Shown piece by piece: positions 57,691-64,000 of a stretch of 64,000 nt of DNA (positions within the stretch are counted from its first letter, which is position 1; every line of letters starts with the position of its first letter). Under the pieces are notes generated by a model. The model ran no database searches. It had not been told where the DNA came from and saw only the letters and a list, made by a program, of their open reading frames with translations. The stretch spans positions 3,539,199-3,603,198 of the forward strand of contig NC_054870.1 of NCBI RefSeq assembly GCF_018320785.1, in the 5' to 3' direction. Made by a program: the position numbers and the translations under genes. This DNA comes from Cheilinus undulatus. Its lineage: Eukaryota; Chordata; Actinopteri; Labriformes; Labridae.

Positions 57691-58857
57691 CTGCAAAAGC
57701 GCCCTCTAAAATGTTCTCAATATGGACAAAATTTGATAAAATGTCCATTTAGTGTGCATAATCAAACAAAGTGCCCTCTATGTGATAAAAAAAACTCTCT
57801 TAATGGGCAAAATGTGATCAATTCCATGATTTGTTGCCCTGTAGATGGCAATAATTCATCAACCTGCCCTCTCTGGTGCCCTCTATGTGGACAAATTTGA
57901 CAAAGTGTCTTCTTTGGAGCCTTTTTATTCAGGACAGTTTGACAAATCGCCGCCTTTATCGCCCTCAAAGTGGGTAAAACTTGACAAAACCTGTGTCCAA
58001 CAACATACAGCAGGTGCCCTATTTATCACTGCAGCCCTCGGCCCTCAAACATCCTGAGTCTGCTTCTGCTTTCAGGCATTAATCTTAAAAATGACAACAA
58101 TGTGTTTTCTACACGTGTGTGTATAATATGTGTGTATTCTGTATTTATCCACTGGAAATGTAAATGTGCTGTCTCACCCCTTCTATTATTTTTACATGGA
58201 CATGTGAGTTAATGAAGCTGTGAGTCTAACATCCATATTTCTCCTGTTGTTTCTTACAGACGCTTCTAAAGGACCCGACCTGCAGGAGAACTACAATCTT
58301 CACCCTCCTGCCTCTTGTGGTGGCTGAAAGCTGGTCTGCATAGGGGTGGGTTGGTGGGACACACCTTTTCACAGCACACTGACAAAAAAGCTGTGAAAAG
58401 GTGTGCTGGGGCCTGAAGTCCGGCCTCTGGTTTATTCTCGGTGTGAGTGGCCTCACTTTGGCTACCAGAGAGAGTATAGCTGGATGTGATGCCTGGCTTC
58501 AGGTGCCTAAAGGGCCCTGCAGAGTTCAACTCACAGCCAAAGCTGAAGGTTCCTGTCAGAGCCTGAAGGCTATGAGGAGAACCTGCAGGTCCACTGAGGG
58601 GGGATTTAGGGTTTTCTCCGAGTGCTTCGGTTCGCCCCAAATGAATAATTTGAAAAAAAAAAACAAGCCCCCTTTCCCCAAAAAATAAAAAATGAAATAA
58701 AATAAAATAAAAAATGTGATTTCTCTACTCCTGTCTTTTCCCATATGAATTATATTAAGTTAGATTAAAAGTTGAAAAATGAAAAAATATTTGTAAACCT
58801 CCCACTGAAAGGAGGTGAAACACTTTCTGCTTTCAGAATTCTAATATTTAAAAGAAT

Positions 58858-59005
58858 GTCAGAATTCTCAGATTAAAGTCAGAATTCAGAGATTAGAGTC
58901 AGAATTCAGAGATTAGAGTCAGAATTCAGAGATTAAAGTCAGAATTCTCAGATTAAAGTCAGAATTCTCAGATTAAAGTCAGAATTCAGAGATTGAGGTC
59001 AGAAA
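58858..59005. repeat. 20-bp minisatellite in arm 2, about 7 units
   Basis: Units of AGAGTCAGAATTCAGAGATT, the reverse complement of the arm-1 array (47 units at 11781-12720). Confidence 0.93.
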
Positions 59006-59246
59006 TCTTAAACTATAGTCTGATTTCCTAGATTAAAGTAGGAATTATCAACCCCTTAATGCCTGGAAACACAAATAATAGCCAGAAAAATCTATTTTTT
59101 TTGGAACTGAAATGTTCATTTAACTTTTTACTGAAATAAAAAGAAAAAATCAAAATTTCCATAAAATTTAACAACTATATTTTGTGTCTCATTTTATTCA
59201 TTAGGTGTTTTTGGTAACTGATAATCCACTTGGGGGCATTTTTTTA

Positions 59247-59425
59247 ATCATTCATCAGATTGTATTCATATTTTTTTTTGAGTAATTTATTGAATATACT
59301 GATTAGGTAAAGGTATCATAAAAGTATGTATCAAATATGTGACCACAGGTGTTAAGGGGTTAATACTAGTAAGTAGTCTGAGATAAAAATCCTGACTTTA
59401 ACCTTAGAATTTGAGATGAAATTCA
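59247..59425. other. Arm-2-only segment
   Basis: Between ...GGGGGCATTTTTTTAATCA and AATTCTTATATAAAGATCAG, arm 2 has about 180 bp with no counterpart in arm 1 near 11548. It contains GTGACCACAGGTGTTAAGGG. No repeat ends are recognised. It could be an insertion in arm 2 or a deletion in arm 1. Confidence 0.6.
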
Positions 59426-60181
59426 CAAATTCTTATATAAAGATCAGAATTCTAAGATTAAAGTCATAATACTGAAAAAGTAAGATTTCCGTGATTAAAG
59501 CCAGAATTCTGAAAAAATGGTCAGAATTCTCAGATTAGAGTCAGAATTCAGAGATTAAAGTCAGATCCTGAATAAAAGTCAGAATTCTGTTGTTTCAATC
59601 CTGACTTTAATCTCAGAATTTGATATTTAATTCAGGCTTCCTAGATTAAAGTTGAAATTCTAAGATTATAATAAAAATTCTAAGAAAAAAATCAGAATTC
59701 AAAGTTGAGGTCAGAATTCATATATAAGTGTTAATCCTGACAAAAGGATGATTTCTACGATTTAAGCCAGAAGTCCAAGATAAAAGTCAAATTCTGAGAT
59801 TAAATTCAAAATACTAAGATAAAAGTCAGAATTCCTAAATTAAAGTCTGAATTCTGAGACTTTAATCTCAGAATTTGACATTGAAGTCAGAATTCTTAGA
59901 TTTGTATTAGATTCTAGCCGAAAAGAAACCAGAATTCTGAGATTAAAATTCTGACTCTAATCTTATCATTTAACTGGGAATTATGGCTTTGTGATCAGAC
60001 TTGGAAAAAGAGTTGGATCTCATTATTTCTGTTGCCTTCACCACACAAATGTAACTTCAGTTTGTAAATGTTGTTGTTTATGGTGTAGTTATAAAAATGT
60101 CCACTAGGTGTCACCAAGCGCCTGTGAAAACAGGAAGTTGTACTAGTCAGACGGAAACAGAGAAAAACGGTTGGAGAGACA

Positions 60182-60182
<1 letters not shown>

Positions 60183-60213
<31 letters not shown>

Positions 60214-62550
60214 TTTCCATACAATACATTGTCATCAGATTCATTCAAATAGATATAACAACAGATCTTTGACAAGTAGTGCAAATAATAACAGGATGAA
60301 ATTTACAATAAACATACATGTAACAAAGAAAAGAATGAACCATAAGTTCAGGGTCTGCTAAGAAAAAGGCAGATATTTAAATTTTTCGAACAATCTTAAT
60401 GTTTTTATTAATTTTTTATTCTTTTGATTTAGTTTTTCAATGGTGCTGAGGTATAACTGGAGATCTGTAATTTTGAATACATGAAAAGAGGGTAATTTTT
60501 TAAGCCAAATCATTTTGTGTATAAAAAACTGGGTTTCTTTTTTGAGCATTCTTGAGAGATCTCTTTGTAAAGTGGAACCAAAAAGAAGTAGTGTGAAAAC
60601 AGTCAACAAATATATGTTCAATAGATTCTCCTTCACATTCACAAAAAGTGCATGTATTATTTATATCTGGTAAAAAATGACAAACATTTGCTTTGACAGG
60701 ATAGTATCTGTGAACAATTTTATAGAGAAACTCTTTAATTTTACTTGGGAGTATCTATCTATGAGGCAACAAAAAGATCGTGTTCCATTGTTCTCTATTC
60801 AGACATACTGATCCATACTTACAAATGGGAATGGTGATATGTTCCAGACCACTTCTAATAAAATTATTTGTGCACTTTCTGTCCAACAAATCAATGCCAT
60901 TTATGGAAATGGGTCTCTCCAATACAGAGAGTGTGGTACTCTGAATATTACGAGCAAGGGTTATAATATTATAAGGAATTGATCTGAGCACCATATCAAA
61001 CCTCTGTCTGGAAACCTCAAAATTATAAGTATCTAAGAATGCCTCATAGCTATATAATTCACCATTTTCATTTAAGAGTTGTTTCACAGTATTTATGTTG
61101 TTCACAGACCAGTTATTCAAGTACAGAGTTTTATTTCTGTGTGAAATGTACGTATTGTTCCACAACATACAATGGTGAGGAGAGTAGTTATGTTTGTAGA
61201 GAAGCTTCCAGCATAATAAAACTTGCTGATGAAAGTTAGCACGTTTGACTGGTAGTTTTCCTATTGAGTAAGGACACTGTAAAAGAAAACTGAGGCCACC
61301 TATTTTCTGGAAAAGATAATTAGGGATGATGTTCCATAAGCTATTGGGATTTTTTAAGAATCTTTTAATCCAATTTATTTTTATAGTTTGGTTAAAAACA
61401 TTAAAAGTAAGCACATTTAGTCCTTCAGCCAGAGGATTGGTAAGAACTGTTTCTTTCACTTTCTGGGGTTTGTTTCTCCATATAAAACTGTAAAGAATTT
61501 TATCTAGTTGTGAACAAAAAGCATAAGAGGCTCTTGACATTCCTTCTGCTTTGCTTAACAACACTCCTCCATATATCCATAAGTCAACCAACAGTTACAT
61601 TTCTTTTTAATTGCTTCTACAACAGGAGCAAAGTTGTTTGGTTCTCTCTCTTTAGGATTATTACTAATAATAATTCCAAGATAAGTTACCAAATCTTTAA
61701 CTGGGATGCTACAGATTTCAGTATGACTGATCTTATTTAGGGATAGAGTTTCACATTTTTTAAGATTTAAGTTTAAGCCTGAGACTTCTCAAAGTTTAGA
61801 AATAGTGGACAGAGCTTTGGGAACTTCATCAGCATTTTTCACAAACATTGTTGTATCATCTGTGAGCTGTGTTATTTTAAGTTCTTTGCCAAGAACATCA
61901 ATTCCTTTAACAGGGCTCTGTAAAACTAGATCATTTAATACTTGGGCAACTAGTAAGAAGATGTACGGGGACGCTGGGCAACCTTGCCTTACACCTTTAC
62001 TGATATTAAATCTTGGAGATGTACCATGTAGGAGTTTCACTGAGCTGTTGTTATTTTTGTGTTTTAATAGCTTTTGTAAAAAAGTTTCCAAATTCAAAAA
62101 AAGAGAGGGTATCAAAGATAAATTTATGGCTGACTGTGTCAAAAGCTTTCTGAAAATCCAGAAAAAGTATTATGGGATCACCCGGGATTAAATCACTGTA
62201 ATCTATTAAATCTAAAATCAATCTGATATTATCAGAGATGTGACGTCCTGGCATGAATCCACTTTGAGATTCATGAATAACGTCACTTAATCCAGTTTTC
62301 AGTCTTTTAGCCAGAATAGATGCAAGAATTTTGTAGTCATTGTTTAATAGAGTAATTCCCCGCCAGTTGTCAATAAGAAGTAGATCCTGTTTGGGTTTTG
62401 GGATCAGGGTAATTAGACCTTGCTTCATTGAATGAGGCAGTTCTTCTTTAATGGTGGATTCATTGTAGACTGCAAGTAGAAACTGTGAGGTTTCAGTAGG
62501 AAATGTTTGATAAAATTCTGAGGTAAGATTGTGGAGGACTGAGAGTGCCA
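60183..62550 (-). mobile_element. 5'-truncated L1/Tx1-like LINE with poly(A) tail
   Basis: The T run 60183-60210 is the poly(A) tail of a minus-strand LINE. The ORF2 pieces (62551-62051, 62142-61789, 61591-60755) contain RT motifs: LITLIPKPKQDLLLIDNWRG, GFMPGRHISDNIRLI, LFLDFQKAFDTVSH, KGVRQGCPASPYIF and LKITQLTDDTTMFV (catalytic DD; the usual A before it is T), then the C-terminal FIWRNKPQKVKETVL block. A frameshift lies near 62100 and a break near 61600-61790. The 5' end is missing; the endonuclease and ORF1 are absent. Confidence 0.88.
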
Positions 62551-63392
62551 AAATGAAATATATAATTCATTAATTAATTAAATAAGCCATTAATTAATTA
62601 AATGTGTAATTAATTGTACCATTAATTAATTAGATGTGTACTTAATAAATTAAATGTACCATTTATTAATTAAATGAGTCATGAATTAATTAAATGTGCC
62701 ATGAATTAATTAAATGTACCATAAATTAATTAAATGCGTCATGAATTAATTAAATGTGTCATGAATTAATTAAATGTGTCATGAATTAATTACATGTGCC
62801 ATGAATTATTTAAATGTACCATTAATTAATTAAATATGTCAATGGTCAGACAGAGCGGAAATAACTCCAAGAACTTCAATAAATCCCTCTGCTTTGCTAG
62901 CCACATGTTCAGGGTCCGAAATTCCAGTGTCAACGTGTTCTGACAGGACTAAAATATCTGTTATTAACTCACGGGAGAGCTCATGCAGGTCCTCAGTGAT
63001 CGCTGCCATGTTTGTGTGTTAGTTTGTTTGGTGGTAAACGCCCCAATGTGGCAATCCTGCAGACCAAACCAATGGTTTGTGACTGTTCAGTGTTAGTTCT
63101 GCCCACTGAGTTTGATGTGAGAGGATGACAGATAAAATTAATTCATGATGCACTGCTGGAGCAGGAACCATGAATTAATTAAATAGCTATCACCAATTTT
63201 AATTAATTCATGACACATTTATTTAAGTCATGGCACATTTAATTATTCATGGCACATTTAATTAATTAATGGTACATTTAATTAATTAGTAACACATTTA
63301 ATTAATGGCACATTTAATTAATTCATGACACATTTAATTAATTAATGGCATATTTAATTTATTAATGGTGCATTTAATTAATTAATGGCACT
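62544..63392. mobile_element. AT-rich foldback element with 20-bp subrepeats
   Basis: The two arms, about 62555-62840 and 63165-63390, are inverted copies of 20-bp units of the type CCATGAATTAATTAAATGTG. The outer ends AGTGCC and GGCACT are inverted. The arms enclose about 330 bp of ordinary composition. The subrepeats are individually palindromic (TTAATTAA), so the whole can fold extensively. No transposase. No clear target duplication. Confidence 0.75.
62839..63009 (-). CDS. Small 56-codon ORF inside the foldback element, unknown
   Basis: Minus strand: ATG at 63009 in a good initiation context (AACATGG), reading MAAITEDLHELSRELITDIL and ending VLGVISALSDH with TGA at 62839. It is predicted mostly alpha-helical and acidic, with no recognised family. 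Upstream (63010-63120) is a CCAAT-type box (ACCATTGGTTTGG) and non-repetitive sequence, as in a promoter plus first exon. It may be a captured piece of a host gene or the element's own short ORF. Expression is unknown. Confidence 0.35.
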   Translation of the reverse strand: MAAITEDLHELSRELITDILVLSEHVDTGISDPEHVASKAEGFIEVLGVISALSDH

Positions 63393-63819
63393 GGAAATTC
63401 AGTCAAAGTAAGCGACATAAGTACGCATGACACAACAGCAAAACAAGTTCAATCGTTCGTATCTTTTAAATAAATTACACCATTCTGGAATAATATGATA
63501 AAACTCACCATTTACATTCAGTAGTGTTGAAAAATCCGCTAGCTTTGACAGTGACTGCTGGCAGGCGGTAATCAGTGTCTCCCTCCGAAAAAAAGGGAAA
63601 AAAAAGCTTTTGAGCTCCAACATTGCGCCGCTTTCATTGGTCAAATGTTGGACAAGGGAAGAATTCCATTCATTAAAGTGTGGATTTGATGAAATAACGA
63701 AGATAGTGTTAATATCAACCCAACCATTCAAGATGACTTATCTGACAGCTTCATACCGCGCGGATGGGTGACCACAGCAGCACACTTCAGAATTTGCAAC
63801 TGCGCCGGGATGATGAAAA

Positions 63820-63846
63820 TAATATTTTATTTTATTTTATTTTATT
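63820..63846. repeat. (TTTTA)n microsatellite
   Basis: A pentanucleotide run TTTTATTTTATTTTATTTTA, then T-rich sequence. Confidence 0.9.
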
Positions 63847-63889
63847 TATTCTTTTTTTTTGTTTGTTTTTTAAAGAACATTCGACCAGA

Positions 63890-63965
63890 ACATTGGCGGA
63901 GTGGAAAGGGTAGTGGCGTTAGCACCATAAGTTTGTTGGATCGAGGCCTGAGCTCGGCTGCGTTG
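63890..63965 (+). mobile_element. Possible tRNA-like SINE head remnant
   Basis: GGCGGAGTGGAAAGGGTAGT then GGCGTTAGCACCATAAG and TTGGATCGAGGCCTGAG resemble A-box and B-box arrangements of a degenerate tRNA-derived SINE. Weak match; cut by the window end. Confidence 0.3.
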
Positions 63966-64000
63966 CACACTGAGGTGTTATAGACATGGGGTCATCCACG

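Noticed and set aside
63399-63731. Minus-strand 110-codon open frame
   Set aside because: No recognised motif. It reads through a plausible splice donor (AATG|GTGAGT) and has no conserved pattern by eye. Kept out of the features.

Overview
The window looks like a teleost (probably percomorph) nuclear chromosome: AT-rich, intron-rich vertebrate genes, almost every intergenic stretch and intron filled with hAT-type MITEs, Tc1/mariner, L1/Tx1-like and RTE-like LINEs, a tRNA-derived SINE, a BEL/Pao-like remnant and tandem minisatellites. There is one 100-N scaffold gap (48635-48734). Nothing bacterial or viral is present.

Layout. (1) 1-7.2 kb: the last three coding exons and 3'UTR of propionyl-CoA carboxylase alpha (pcca, + strand), with an L1-like LINE, a SINE and several MITEs in its introns. 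(2) 7.2-10.8 kb: no gene; MITE and LINE debris and a possible THAP-like fragment. (3) 10.8-22.85 kb and 48.7-60.2 kb: two arms of a very large inverted duplication. Each arm carries exons 9-18 of a divergent nuclear poly(A) polymerase gene, head-to-head, facing outward. Copy A (minus strand, 28.86 to 14.56 kb) is complete in exon number (18 coding exons, about 659 codons if intact) but has two 4-nt coding deletions, one of which stops translation after about 166 codons. Copy B (plus strand, 49.25 to 57.01 kb) is intact from exon 9 to its stop, but its exons 1-8 are absent or hidden by the gap. (4) 22.85-48.6 kb, the spacer: 5' exons of copy A, a roughly 2-kb 20-bp minisatellite in intron 2, a decayed BEL-like gag, a hAT/ZBED transposase remnant, many MITEs, a chemokine-receptor pseudogene and a Tc1-like transposon carrying a further insertion. 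(5) 60.2-64 kb: an L1/Tx1-like LINE whose poly(A) end sits exactly on the arm-2 boundary, then an AT-rich foldback element enclosing a small 56-codon ORF.

The most notable points are the PAP inverted duplication with different lesions in the two copies, a 121-codon open read-through into intron 12 followed by a 3'UTR-like stretch (possible intronic polyadenylation isoform), a minisatellite that differs 47 versus 7 units between the arms, and three unrelated arrays that share a 20-bp period. No computation was run; family assignments rest on reading motifs by eye.
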